NCBI RefSeq assembly: GCF_004005475.1
Contig: NZ_RZTZ01000004.1
Span: 124,001-188,000, forward strand
Source of the DNA: Niallia taxi
GTDB lineage: Bacteria; Bacillota; Bacilli; Bacillales; Cytobacillaceae
DNA length: 64,000 nucleotides
Direction: 5' to 3'
Both the position numbers and the translations under genes were made by a program. This document shows, piece by piece, positions 46,847 to 55,448 of this stretch (positions are counted from its first letter, which is position 1; each line of letters opens with the position of its first letter). Under the pieces are notes generated by a model, which was not told the DNA's origin, did no database searches, and saw nothing but the letters and a program-made list of their open reading frames with translations.

Positions 46847-49405
46847 TTATGTACCTATTAATTCTGAGAGATCTCGGTTATACATAAGTTTCCATGCTTC
46901 AAGGAGATTTTCTTTCGTTACTTTTAGAGCTGGTACAGCTACATAAGCCGGTGCTGGTTTGCCGAGCAGTGCATAACCAGCCAGGATTGCCTCGGCCACT
47001 CCTTGATGGTAGGGCATCTGTGAACCTGAGCCCTTGATAAGTCCATCCTTTGCGATTTCTACAGCAGCATTGGTACCCAAATCCATTGTCGTAATAACTA
47101 AATCATGTTTTCCTACGGCACGGGCGGAGGCCATAGCACCTTCCGCAACCAAATCCCATACAACAAAGATTCCCTTCAAATCCGAGTGTTGAGAAATCAT
47201 AGCGTCGGCAAGCTCTTTCCCATCATTCGGACTAATAAAACCGCTGCGGACTATGATCTGAATGTCAGGATAACTTTCTCTAATCGTCTTTTCAAAAGCC
47301 GTTAATCTTTGTTTCATTACAAAAAAATCAGCATCGTAGTATATAACTCCAATCTTGCCTTTAAAACCTATTTTCTCTGCCATGATGTCGGCGGCATAGG
47401 CCCCGTTTCCATAATTGTCGGCAGAAACGACGCTTACATAATCCTCACCCGCTTCTAACCCGTATGGTGTATTGTCCATAAAAACCAGCATAACACCTGA
47501 TTGAGCTGCGGTTTGAAAGGCACCCGCGGTTGATAACGGATCGATGGGAAGACTAACAATAATATCTGGTTTTTTTGCTAATATCTTTTGAATGTCTGCA
47601 ACTTGCTTTTCCCAGTTAAATTCGGCATCAGTTACAGCTACGACCCTAATCCCCATTTTATTAAAAGTTGTCTTCAATCCTTCGATTTGTGCTCTTGCCC
47701 AATTATTCCCGGTATAGTGCATGGCAATAGCAGCTGTATAGTTCTTTTCTCTGAGCTTTTTCAAATCTTTCAAAGACAAATGCAGTGTTTTGGCAGATAC
47801 AGCTTCCTCTCCATTTGGTCCGGTACTTAAAATTTTATGTTCGGGTATATTTTGATTAATTGTACTATTTAAAGTTTCGTATATAGTTGCTAAGAACTCC
47901 TTTACATTAACAGGTTTCGTCACATAATTATCAAACCCCTTGCCTAATGTCTGCTGGATGTCCTGAGGCATGGCATTGGCACTTACAGCGATAACAGCAA
48001 TGTCTCTCGTTTTTTCATTTGTTTTTAAAAGCTTAAACACTTCGAAGCCATGGATATCCGGAAGGTTCAAATCCAGCAGGATTAAATCGACTTTTTTTGT
48101 CCTAGCGAGTTCTAATCCTTCTTTTCCAGATTGAGCAGTTAAAATCGTATAGGAGGACTGCGATTTCAGGATGTTCTTTACCAAGTTTAAATTGGATGGA
48201 TTATCTTCAATATACAGTAAGCAATAGTGCTCTGATTTACCTTTCTTTGTTTGAAGGCCGATCACTTCTTCCTCCCAGTGCATCGCGGCCTTTAAATCAT
48301 AGGGAAGAGGGAGACTAAAGTAAAAGTCGCTGCCTATTCCTTTCTGGCTTGTGACACTTATTTTTCCTCCCATTAGCTGGACAAGCTGTTTCACTAATGA
48401 CAATCCTATCCCAGTACCTTCTTCTTGTGTTCCTTTAATTCTGTAAAATGGAACAAACACTCTTTGATACTCCTCAAGTGAAAGCCCGATCCCAGTATCA
48501 GCAATATGGATAACAGCATCATTTCTTTTTAAATAAGAAAAAATCATAACTTTTCCGTCTTCTTGGTTATATTTAATGGCATTATCCAGCAAATTCAGAA
48601 GGATTTGTTTCAGGCGAATGGGATCAGCCAGAACCGCCATGGTTTGTGATTGATCCAGTTGGTTATGTATGTGAATTCTTTTCTTCTTGGCAAGCGGCTG
48701 CACGATATTGATACATTCAGTAATAATGGTTTGAAGATCTACCTCTTTGATTGAAACTTTTAATTGGCCGGTATCTATTCTTGATAGATCTAAAATATCA
48801 TTAATTAAGCTTAATAAATGTCTTCCTCCGCCTAGTATCTCCTGGACAAAGTCACGCTGCTCATCATTTAAGGAATCATCTAGTTCTAACAGCTGGGCAA
48901 AGCCAAGTATTCCATTCAGGGGTGTCCGGAGTTCATGGCTCATTTTTGAGAGAAAGTCTGATTTTGCCAGGTTTGCCTTTTCTGCCTCTTCCTTAGCATA
49001 AATAATGGTTTGTTCCATTTTTTTTCGTTCGGTGATATCCGAAATGGTAATAAGGGCAGCCTGTTCACCATCTTTACGCATGTTGAGAAGTTTTGAATTT
49101 ATTGTAAGCCATTTGGTGCCGGATTCAGGATCAATCACTCCCACGACATAGTTATAAAAAGGGATCCCTTTCTCGAGTGTGATCATTCCTGGCAATTGGG
49201 AATAGGGCAGTGGTGTGCCGTCTTCTTTTATATATTCAAGTTGCTGAAAGCTTGAGTCTGTAAAAAATTCTGATTTAACACCGAGCACTGTTTCCGCGTT
49301 TTCATTAAGTGCAATTGTTTTACCTGACTTTTCCTGAATAATGACGTATTCAGACATGGTTTGTAAAACTTCTTTATATAAATTTTCGTTAGGGGTGAGT
49401 TTCAT
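46847..49405 (-). CDS. cytoplasmic hybrid histidine kinase fused to a sugar-binding-protein domain (PAS-HisKA-HATPase-REC-SBP)
   Basis: The 852-residue protein begins at the ATG after GGCAGGAT. Order: PAS (about 12-125); coiled linker; HisKA with SHELRTP (His157); HATPase with NLLDN, DTGIG and GTGIGLSL (260-370); receiver with phospho-Asp445 in LLDLNLPD and Lys497 (395-510); and from about 518 to the end a complete type I periplasmic-binding fold nearly identical in pattern to the three lipoprotein binding proteins of this locus, starting at the same point (INQNIPEHKILSTGPNGEEA). No signal peptide or membrane helix precedes the SBP part, so it should face the cytoplasm. A TTG 96 bases upstream would add a hydrophobic stretch but lacks a ribosome binding site. 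It probably senses the imported substrate and signals to the divergent LytTR regulator. Confidence 0.9.
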   Translation of the reverse strand: MKLTPNENLYKEVLQTMSEYVIIQEKSGKTIALNENAETVLGVKSEFFTDSSFQQLEYIKEDGTPLPYSQLPGMITLEKGIPFYNYVVGVIDPESGTKWLTINSKLLNMRKDGEQAALITISDITERKKMEQTIIYAKEEAEKANLAKSDFLSKMSHELRTPLNGILGFAQLLELDDSLNDEQRDFVQEILGGGRHLLSLINDILDLSRIDTGQLKVSIKEVDLQTIITECINIVQPLAKKKRIHIHNQLDQSQTMAVLADPIRLKQILLNLLDNAIKYNQEDGKVMIFSYLKRNDAVIHIADTGIGLSLEEYQRVFVPFYRIKGTQEEGTGIGLSLVKQLVQLMGGKISVTSQKGIGSDFYFSLPLPYDLKAAMHWEEEVIGLQTKKGKSEHYCLLYIEDNPSNLNLVKNILKSQSSYTILTAQSGKEGLELARTKKVDLILLDLNLPDIHGFEVFKLLKTNEKTRDIAVIAVSANAMPQDIQQTLGKGFDNYVTKPVNVKEFLATIYETLNSTINQNIPEHKILSTGPNGEEAVSAKTLHLSLKDLKKLREKNYTAAIAMHYTGNNWARAQIEGLKTTFNKMGIRVVAVTDAEFNWEKQVADIQKILAKKPDIIVSLPIDPLSTAGAFQTAAQSGVMLVFMDNTPYGLEAGEDYVSVVSADNYGNGAYAADIMAEKIGFKGKIGVIYYDADFFVMKQRLTAFEKTIRESYPDIQIIVRSGFISPNDGKELADAMISQHSDLKGIFVVWDLVAEGAMASARAVGKHDLVITTMDLGTNAAVEIAKDGLIKGSGSQMPYHQGVAEAILAGYALLGKPAPAYVAVPALKVTKENLLEAWKLMYNRDLSELIGT

Positions 49406-49559
49406 TTTCTTATCCTGCCTTTGAAAGAATAGTCGTGAATTTTTCTGAAGCTTTAGTGTTAGTATAGTCCACAGAAAACTGCAAAAAAACACTATCAGCA
49501 AATTATATTAAATTACTTCCTTTACAGCTTAAACTGCCTTATACTGAAAGTGAATAATT

Positions 49560-49573
49560 TGTTAACGGTTTCA
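49560..49573. promoter_or_regulatory. cre-like CcpA site between kinase and response regulator
   Basis: TGTTAACGGTTTCA fits the catabolite response element consensus TGWAANCGNTNWCA with one mismatch. It lies in the divergent promoter region, so both genes may be under carbon catabolite control. A weak LytTR-like direct repeat (ACCGTTAAC and TTCAGTATA, 22 bases apart on the minus strand) overlaps it. Confidence 0.45.
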
Positions 49574-49643
49574 AAAAAAGAATTTTCCATTTATCTATAT
49601 TAATATTTCAATAAAATAAAAGCTTTTAACATGAGGTGATCTT

Positions 49644-50357
49644 ATGAGGGTTCTAATTGCAGAGGACCATGCACCATCTAGGAAATTATTGAAGCATCTC
49701 ATTAAACCATTGCAAAACTTTCAAATTGTCGGAGAAGCCGAGAATGGGGAGGACTTAATTTGCATGGTAATGAAAAAAAAACCTGACATCATTTTAGTTG
49801 ATATCAATATGCCATTGCTGAACGGGATGGAGGCGGTGAAATCTTGTAAAAAGATGGTCTCGTCTATTCAAGTCATCTTTATTACCGGCCATGATAATTT
49901 TGCCTTAGAAGCTTTTGACGTAAATGCAATCGATTACATAATTAAACCTATTGATCGTGACCGTCTTTATGCAGCTCTCGGCCGAGCAGAGGCTTTTTCT
50001 GTGCCGGCAGCTGGGAATGAGTATCCATCTATTAAGAAAGATTTAATGGTTAAACATTCGAATCAGTTTTCTTTTATACCGTTAGATGACATTATATTTA
50101 TTGAACGAGCAGATCGAAAGGCTGTTATCCATACGGTGGATCAAAAAATAGAGTTAAATGAGGCATTAACGAACCTTGAAGAAATCCTAGATTCTCGCTT
50201 TGCTGCCTCCCATCGTTCCTATATTATTAATTTGCAATATTTAAAGAGGATTGAAACGGCAGGGCAAACGTACAAAGCATATTTTAAAAATTATGAGGAG
50301 ACAGCAAAGGTTTCCAGAAATAAGTTAGCAGAATTACAAAAAAATAAATCTTTGTGA
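49644..50357 (+). CDS. LytTR-type response regulator
   Basis: The 237-residue protein has a receiver domain with the acidic pair in IAEDH, phospho-acceptor Asp53 in ILVDINMP and Lys near 102 in YIIKPID. A LytTR DNA-binding domain fills residues 130-235 (FIPLDDIIFIERADRKAVIH, then FAASHRSYIINLQYLKRIE). It is divergent from the hybrid kinase, its obvious partner, and upstream of the transport genes it probably activates. Start follows ATGAGGTGATC. A terminator follows. Confidence 0.88.
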   Translation: MRVLIAEDHAPSRKLLKHLIKPLQNFQIVGEAENGEDLICMVMKKKPDIILVDINMPLLNGMEAVKSCKKMVSSIQVIFITGHDNFALEAFDVNAIDYIIKPIDRDRLYAALGRAEAFSVPAAGNEYPSIKKDLMVKHSNQFSFIPLDDIIFIERADRKAVIHTVDQKIELNEALTNLEEILDSRFAASHRSYIINLQYLKRIETAGQTYKAYFKNYEETAKVSRNKLAELQKNKSL

Positions 50358-50392
50358 GGTCCGATTTTACCGGATCTCAATTTTTTTGTTTT
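50355..50392 (+). terminator. Rho-independent terminator
   Basis: TGAGGTCCG and CGGATCTCA pair (one G-U) around a seven-base loop, followed by a run of T. It overlaps the response-regulator stop codon. Confidence 0.85.
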
Positions 50393-50448
50393 TTTTTAAA
50401 ATTTATGATTTTATTGTCCGAATGAACGATTATTGCGCCCGAAAGAAT

Positions 50449-50462
50449 TGAAAACGATTTCA
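50449..50462 (+). promoter_or_regulatory. perfect cre site
   Basis: TGAAAACGATTTCA matches the CcpA consensus at every defined position. It lies about 100 bases upstream of the broken LacI gene and upstream of the whole transport operon, indicating catabolite repression of the locus. Confidence 0.7.
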
Positions 50463-50504
50463 ATTTTAAAAAAACCTAGTCGGAAAATAATTAGACGACA
50501 TTTT

Positions 50505-50518
50505 TGTAATCGATTACA
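50505..50518. promoter_or_regulatory. LacI-type operator TGTAATCGATTACA
   Basis: This perfect 14-base palindrome with the central CG typical of LacI-family operators is 38 bases before the broken LacI gene. The same palindrome recurs upstream of two binding-protein genes. Confidence 0.7.
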
Positions 50519-50555
50519 ATCGAAATATAGAAACAAGAAAGGACAAATAACAAAG

Positions 50556-51420
50556 ATGGTAGGGATTGTAGATGTAGCAAAGAAGGAAATTGTTTCTACT
50601 AAAACCATTCTAGTGGTTGTGCCTGATTTTACAAATCCGTTTTTTTCAAAGGTGTTTAGGGGGATTGAAGCAGTAGCGGTTACAAATGGATATCAAGTTA
50701 TACTCGGCGATACAGGCAATGATCTGGAACGAGAAAAGTGGTTTTTAAACCTTTTGCATCAAAAAAGCAGATGGAATGGTTTTATTAACTGTCGAAGCGG
50801 ATGCAGCAACCATTAAAAAGGCAGCCCAAAGATTTCCGTTGGTCCTTGCGTGTAAGTAATGTTCCAACATCACAACTGTTTCGATTGATAATATAAGCGG
50901 CGCCAGAAATGCAACGGAGTATTTAATCGATTCGGGACACGAAAGAATTAGCTGCATTGTTGGACCTCTCAATAGTGTCTTGAACCTAAACCGTCTCAAA
51001 GGATTTTATCAAGCAATCAAGCAACAACCTTATCGTGAATCCTGTGTTAGTCCAGGAAGGTGATTTCTCTTTTGAAGTCAATTTTAACCTTATGATGAAG
51101 TTTTAGCCATTGGTCAATCCCCATCTGCGATTTTTGCTGCCAATGATGAAATGGCAATGGAAGTCATTAAAGCGATTACATCTAAGAGACTTCAGGTGCA
51201 AGAGGATATTTCGGTTCTCAGTTTTGATAATTTGAAATTCTTGTCCATATTCGAACCAGATCTAACAACAATTGACCAGCTCGCGTTTGAAATTGGTGAG
51301 AAAGTGGCGGAATTACTAATGAGGCTCATCAACAAAGAGGAAAGTAAAAACGAGCAAATGTTTTTAGCTGACCAGCTGATTGTAAGACAGTCTTTTCAGC
51401 AGTATATGAAAATTTTTTAG
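50556..51420 (+). pseudogene. LacI-family regulator, DNA-binding domain deleted and frameshifted
   Basis: The frame opens MVGIVDVAKKEIVSTKTILV, which joins the first helix of a LacI headpiece straight to the sensor domain; about 50 residues covering the recognition helix and hinge are gone. VPDFTNPFFSKVFRGIEAVA then runs normally to a frameshift near 50760, with further breaks, and the end (FAANDEMAMEVIKAI region, SVLSFDNLKFLSIFEPDLTT) is readable in another frame. It cannot bind DNA as it stands. It was presumably the local repressor using the TGTAATCGATTACA sites. Confidence 0.8.
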
Positions 51421-51426
51421 AAAAAA

Positions 51427-51440
51427 TGTAATCCATTACA
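51427..51440. promoter_or_regulatory. LacI-type operator variant upstream of the first binding-protein gene
   Basis: TGTAATCCATTACA differs at one central base from the palindrome at 50505. It overlaps the region just after the LacI remnant and precedes the transport operon by about 180 bases. Confidence 0.55.
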
Positions 51441-51615
51441 TTTTCGATGTCCATAGAAGTCTGGTTTTATAACTTAAATGAATGAATCCATTACTAGTAA
51501 TATTCTATTAAGCTTACATTTATGAAAAGGGGGTGGTGCCATACTTATAGATTGTAAGGTGGTGCCGACAAATAGCGAGCTTCAACTAAATAACTACTAT
51601 AGTGGGGGAAAGCAA

Positions 51616-52785
51616 ATGAAAAAAAGTTTTTCTATTACAGTTTTACTATTACTTATTTTAAGTGTTTTTCTTGCAGGGTGTGGCGGAAACAAACCTACAT
51701 CTGAACAAACGAGCACGAAAAAGAATGAAAATTACTCAGAAACAGCTTCAGGACCATTAACAATCAATCCAAAGATTCCTGATGTAGCGGTACAAGATAA
51801 AGGGCCGAACGGAGAACAGGCCGTTTCAGCTAAGACATTGCAGCTTACGGAAGATGAGCTAAAGAAGATTAAAGAAGGTAATTATAAAGCGGCGATTGTT
51901 ATGCACTACTCTGGTACTGACTATATGAATGCCGCAGTTGGTGCGATGAAGGATACATTTAAGAAGATGGGCGTTAAGATCGTTGCTGTAACAGATGCAC
52001 AGTTTAAAGCGGAAAAGCAAGTAAATGATATAGAAACTGTTTTAGCGAAAAAGCCGGACATTATGATTTCTGTTCCAGTTGATGCCGTATCTACTGCACC
52101 AGCTTATAAAAAGGCTGTTGCTCAAGGCGTAAAGTTAGTATTCATGGATGGTGCCGCACAAGGTTTAGTTGCAGGTAAAGATTACATCAGTATTGTGTCT
52201 GGTGACAACATGGGTAACGGAGCAACAGCAGCTGACGTTATGGCTGAAAAACTTGGCGGAAAGGGTAAAGTCGGCATTGTGTATCACGATGTAAACTTCT
52301 TTGTAACCAAAAACCGTTCTGATGCTTTTGAAAAAAGAATCAAAGAAAAATATCCAAATATTGAGATTGTCGTAAAAAGTGGGATTACTGGTCCAAATCA
52401 GGCAGAAGAAGTAGCATCTGCTATGTTGACAAGACACCATGATATTGATGGTATCTTCGCTCCATGGGATGTACCAGCTGAAGGTGTTATGGCTGCAGCA
52501 AGAACGGCTGGCAGGGATGACCTAGTTGTTACAACGGTTGACTTAGGTACAAACGTAGCAATCTCCATTGCACAAGATGGAATTGTTAAAGGTCTTGGAG
52601 CACAGCTGCCATATGACCAAGGTGTAGCACAAGCGATCCTTGCCGGCTATGCCCTATTAGGAAAAGAAGCACCCGCGTATGTTGCTTCACCATCAATCAA
52701 AGTTACGAAAGAGAATGTATTAGATGAATGGAAGTTAATCTACGGAACAGAGGCTCCTGACACAGTAAAAAATGCGATGAAATAA
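51616..52785 (+). CDS. sugar ABC transporter substrate-binding lipoprotein, copy 1
   Basis: The 389-residue precursor has a signal peptide with lipobox (FLAGC), a Ser/Thr/Lys-rich linker of about 60 residues, and an RbsB-like type I binding fold (YKAAIVMHYSGTDYMNAAVG; TDAQFKAEKQVNDIETVLAK; TTVDLGTNVAIS). It would capture a sugar or polyol and deliver it to the RbsA/RbsC-type transporter encoded next. It is paralogous to two further binding proteins downstream and to the kinase C-terminus, but differs at pocket-region positions (VDAVSTAPAY, DGAAQGL, GDNMGNG), suggesting another ligand preference. Start follows GGGGGAAAG. Confidence 0.88.
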   Translation: MKKSFSITVLLLLILSVFLAGCGGNKPTSEQTSTKKNENYSETASGPLTINPKIPDVAVQDKGPNGEQAVSAKTLQLTEDELKKIKEGNYKAAIVMHYSGTDYMNAAVGAMKDTFKKMGVKIVAVTDAQFKAEKQVNDIETVLAKKPDIMISVPVDAVSTAPAYKKAVAQGVKLVFMDGAAQGLVAGKDYISIVSGDNMGNGATAADVMAEKLGGKGKVGIVYHDVNFFVTKNRSDAFEKRIKEKYPNIEIVVKSGITGPNQAEEVASAMLTRHHDIDGIFAPWDVPAEGVMAAARTAGRDDLVVTTVDLGTNVAISIAQDGIVKGLGAQLPYDQGVAQAILAGYALLGKEAPAYVASPSIKVTKENVLDEWKLIYGTEAPDTVKNAMK

Positions 52786-52813
52786 TAAAAAAAAAGATAG
52801 AGGGTGAACTTGG

Positions 52814-54310
52814 ATGGAACAACCGATTCTCGAAATGAGAGGTATTAATAAAGCTTTTAATGGGATTACCGTTTTAAACGATGTCCATTTTTCGGTCAAA
52901 AAAGGTGAAGTTCACGCCTTGATGGGGGGAAATGGTGCCGGAAAATCGACGTTAATGAAAATCCTCACAGGCGTATACTCTGCAGATAGCGGCGAGATTA
53001 TAATTGAAGGAAAATCGGTAAGTATTAAAAGTTATGATGATGCTCAAAAGAATAATATATCGATGATTTTCCAAGAGTTTAGTTTAATTCCTACTCTTAC
53101 CGTCGCCCAAAACATCTATCTTACTCGTGAGAAGAAAACGTCATTAGGGATGCTCGATGATAAGGATTGTGAGAAGAAAACAGAAAAATTGCTAGAAGAA
53201 TTAGGCGTAGATATTAGATCAAATGATGTAGTTCAAAATTTGGGGGTTGGCTATTGGCAGATGACGGAAATTGCCAAAGCACTTTCCCAAGAAGCAAAGA
53301 TTCTCATTATGGATGAGCCAACCTCGTCCTTAACAAAAAACGAAACGGAAGTACTCTTTAGTTTTATTAACAAGTTGAAAGCAAAAGGTTATTCCATTAT
53401 CTATATTTCTCACCGGATGGATGAAATCTTTAAAATATGCGACCGAATCACGATTATGCGTGATGGCCGATATATCACAACAGAAAAATGCAGTGAAACT
53501 GATCTTGATACTGTAATTTCACATATTGTCGGTATGCAATTTGACCAAGCTTTTGAATGGAAAGAACGTTCCTACGCAACCGACGTGCCGCCCATTTTTG
53601 AAGTAAGAAACTTAAATGCCGAAAATGTCCAGGATATTAATCTTAAAATTCAGCCGGGTGAAATTGTCGGAATAGCCGGCTTGATGGGAAGCGGAAGAAC
53701 AGAATTACTTCGAAATCTCTTCGGGATTGATCCCATTGATGGTGGAGACATCTACATCAATGGTCAAAAACAATCCATTAAGAATCCTAAGAATGCCATA
53801 GAAGCCGGACTTGCACTGATTCCGGAGGACCGGCGGATGCAAGGATTGGTCCTTGAACATAGTGTCAAGGATAATATGATTCTTCCAATTCTTTCGAAGG
53901 TGAAAAAAGGAGCTTTTATTGATAGTAAGAAATCCAATGAGATTAGTAATGAATTTGTAAGGAAGTTAAATATTAAAACGGATAATATTTTTAAAAAGGC
54001 AGGGTTGTTATCGGGCGGTAATCAGCAAAAAATCGTTCTAGCTAAATGGCTGGCGAACGACCCTATTGTCTTGATGTTGGATGAACCAACGATTGGTGTG
54101 GATATTGGTGCAAAAACGGAAATTGTGGAGATTATTAGAGCTATGGCCGAAAACGGCAAGGCAATCCTTGTGGTCTCTTCCGAACTTCCAGAACTGCTTG
54201 CTTTAAGTGATCGTGTCATCGTTATGCATGATGGGAAAATTAAAAAGGAAATGACCCGCAGGGAAATTAAATCAGAGGAGGAATTACAATATGCAATCCA
54301 AGGTTTCTAG
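52814..54310 (+). CDS. sugar ABC transporter ATPase, RbsA/MglA type
   Basis: The 498-residue protein has two ABC domains. The first has Walker A GGNGAGKST, MIFQEFSLIPTLTV and Walker B ILIMDEPTSSL. The second has the degenerate GLMGSGRTELLR, then LSGGNQQKIVLAKWLA and VLMLDEPTIGVDIG. This is the usual architecture for ribose, galactose and related importers. Its end overlaps the permease gene by 20 bases. Confidence 0.92.
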   Translation: MEQPILEMRGINKAFNGITVLNDVHFSVKKGEVHALMGGNGAGKSTLMKILTGVYSADSGEIIIEGKSVSIKSYDDAQKNNISMIFQEFSLIPTLTVAQNIYLTREKKTSLGMLDDKDCEKKTEKLLEELGVDIRSNDVVQNLGVGYWQMTEIAKALSQEAKILIMDEPTSSLTKNETEVLFSFINKLKAKGYSIIYISHRMDEIFKICDRITIMRDGRYITTEKCSETDLDTVISHIVGMQFDQAFEWKERSYATDVPPIFEVRNLNAENVQDINLKIQPGEIVGIAGLMGSGRTELLRNLFGIDPIDGGDIYINGQKQSIKNPKNAIEAGLALIPEDRRMQGLVLEHSVKDNMILPILSKVKKGAFIDSKKSNEISNEFVRKLNIKTDNIFKKAGLLSGGNQQKIVLAKWLANDPIVLMLDEPTIGVDIGAKTEIVEIIRAMAENGKAILVVSSELPELLALSDRVIVMHDGKIKKEMTRREIKSEEELQYAIQGF

Positions 54311-55271
54311 TATTCAAAAGACAGCAGTTCCTGCTTTGAAAGGCTTCGAGTGGCGCAATTATATTGTCTATTTTGCCTTCGTAGGAGTATTAATCTATTT
54401 TTCTATCAGCTTAAGCGATGAAGGATTTTTAACATCAGGAAACTTATTAAATATTGTTAGACAAACAGCCACCATTTCTTTAATGGCGTTGGCAATGACA
54501 TTTGTTATTAGTACAGGGGAGATTGACCTTTCTGTTGGTTCCATTGCTGCCCTTTCTTCTCTCGTCGGTGCATTAGCCATCCAAGCGGGTTATGGCATTA
54601 TTGGTGGACTCATCGGCGGTGTAGGTACTGGACTTGCGGTTGGATTAATCAATGGTTTGCTTGTTACAAAAGTAGCGATTCCTTCCTTCTTGGTAACACT
54701 GGGAACGATGGGAGCCGTTAAAGGTGCTGCGATGTGGGTTACAGATACTGCTCCAGTTCCGATTGTAGACGCAAATTTCAATTTCATCTTTGGTTCAGGG
54801 GACATTGGTCCAATTCCAGTTTTACTTATTTGGACTTTAGTATTTACAGTGATTGCCCATATATTACTTCGTAAGACATCATTTGGCCGCCAGGTATTGG
54901 CAACAGGCGGTAACGAAAATGCTGCTAGATTCTCTGGTGTAAAGACAATGAAAATCAAGCTAATAGTTTTCCTTGCAACGGGTTTAATGGCTGGTTTAGC
55001 TGGCCTTCTCTATGCGGGCCGTATGAATGCCGGACGTTTCTCCTTCGGTGAAGGAGATGAGCTTTCTGTCATCGCTGCGGTTATTCTTGGTGGAACAAGT
55101 TTGTTTGGCGGTGTAGGCACGATTATCGGAACGATTGTTGGTTCCTTAATGATTGGTACGATCAATAATGGTTTGATTATCATGGGTCTGGATGTCAGCC
55201 AGCAAATGATTATCAAAGGGATTATCATTATCTTGGCGGTGGCCTTCGGTAAGAAAGCGTTGAAGAGGTAA
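54291..55271 (+). CDS. sugar ABC transporter permease, RbsC type
   Basis: The 326-residue permease has about nine membrane helices and the family's conserved FVISTGEIDLSVGSIAALSS and AAVILGGTSLFGGVGTIIGT blocks. It completes the importer with the preceding ATPase. All three lipoprotein binding proteins in this locus could feed it, since no second permease is present in the window. The ribosome binding site is GAGGAGGAA inside the ATPase gene. Confidence 0.92.
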   Translation: MQSKVSSIQKTAVPALKGFEWRNYIVYFAFVGVLIYFSISLSDEGFLTSGNLLNIVRQTATISLMALAMTFVISTGEIDLSVGSIAALSSLVGALAIQAGYGIIGGLIGGVGTGLAVGLINGLLVTKVAIPSFLVTLGTMGAVKGAAMWVTDTAPVPIVDANFNFIFGSGDIGPIPVLLIWTLVFTVIAHILLRKTSFGRQVLATGGNENAARFSGVKTMKIKLIVFLATGLMAGLAGLLYAGRMNAGRFSFGEGDELSVIAAVILGGTSLFGGVGTIIGTIVGSLMIGTINNGLIIMGLDVSQQMIIKGIIIILAVAFGKKALKR

Positions 55272-55289
55272 TTTTTAATAGAGGTTTCC

Positions 55290-55394
55290 ACGGAATAAAA
55301 GCAAAATTCTGCGGAATTCCCTTGGAAATTGACGAAATTAATGAGAAAACCGGCGGAATTCTTTTCAAAAAAAGCGGAATGACCCTATAAGGTC
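55290..55394. repeat. five degenerate 21-bp tandem units
   Basis: Units beginning RCGGAATT (ACGGAATAAA, GCGGAATTCC, ACGAAATTAA, GCGGAATTCT, GCGGAATGAC) start at 55290, 55311, 55332, 55353 and 55374, exactly 21 bases apart, which is two helical turns. They fill the gap between the permease and the oxidoreductase gene. They could be binding sites for a protein that stacks on one helix face, or a mobile repeat element. Confidence 0.6.
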
Positions 55395-55448
55395 TATAAA
55401 TTTGCATCCATAAACAATACGATCAACTTTTGAAAAGGAGGAAGAAAG

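Noticed and set aside
49406-49501. Hydrophobic N-terminal extension making the hybrid kinase a membrane protein
   Set aside because: It depends on a TTG without a ribosome binding site, whereas an ATG with GGCAGGAT and good spacing begins just before the PAS domain.
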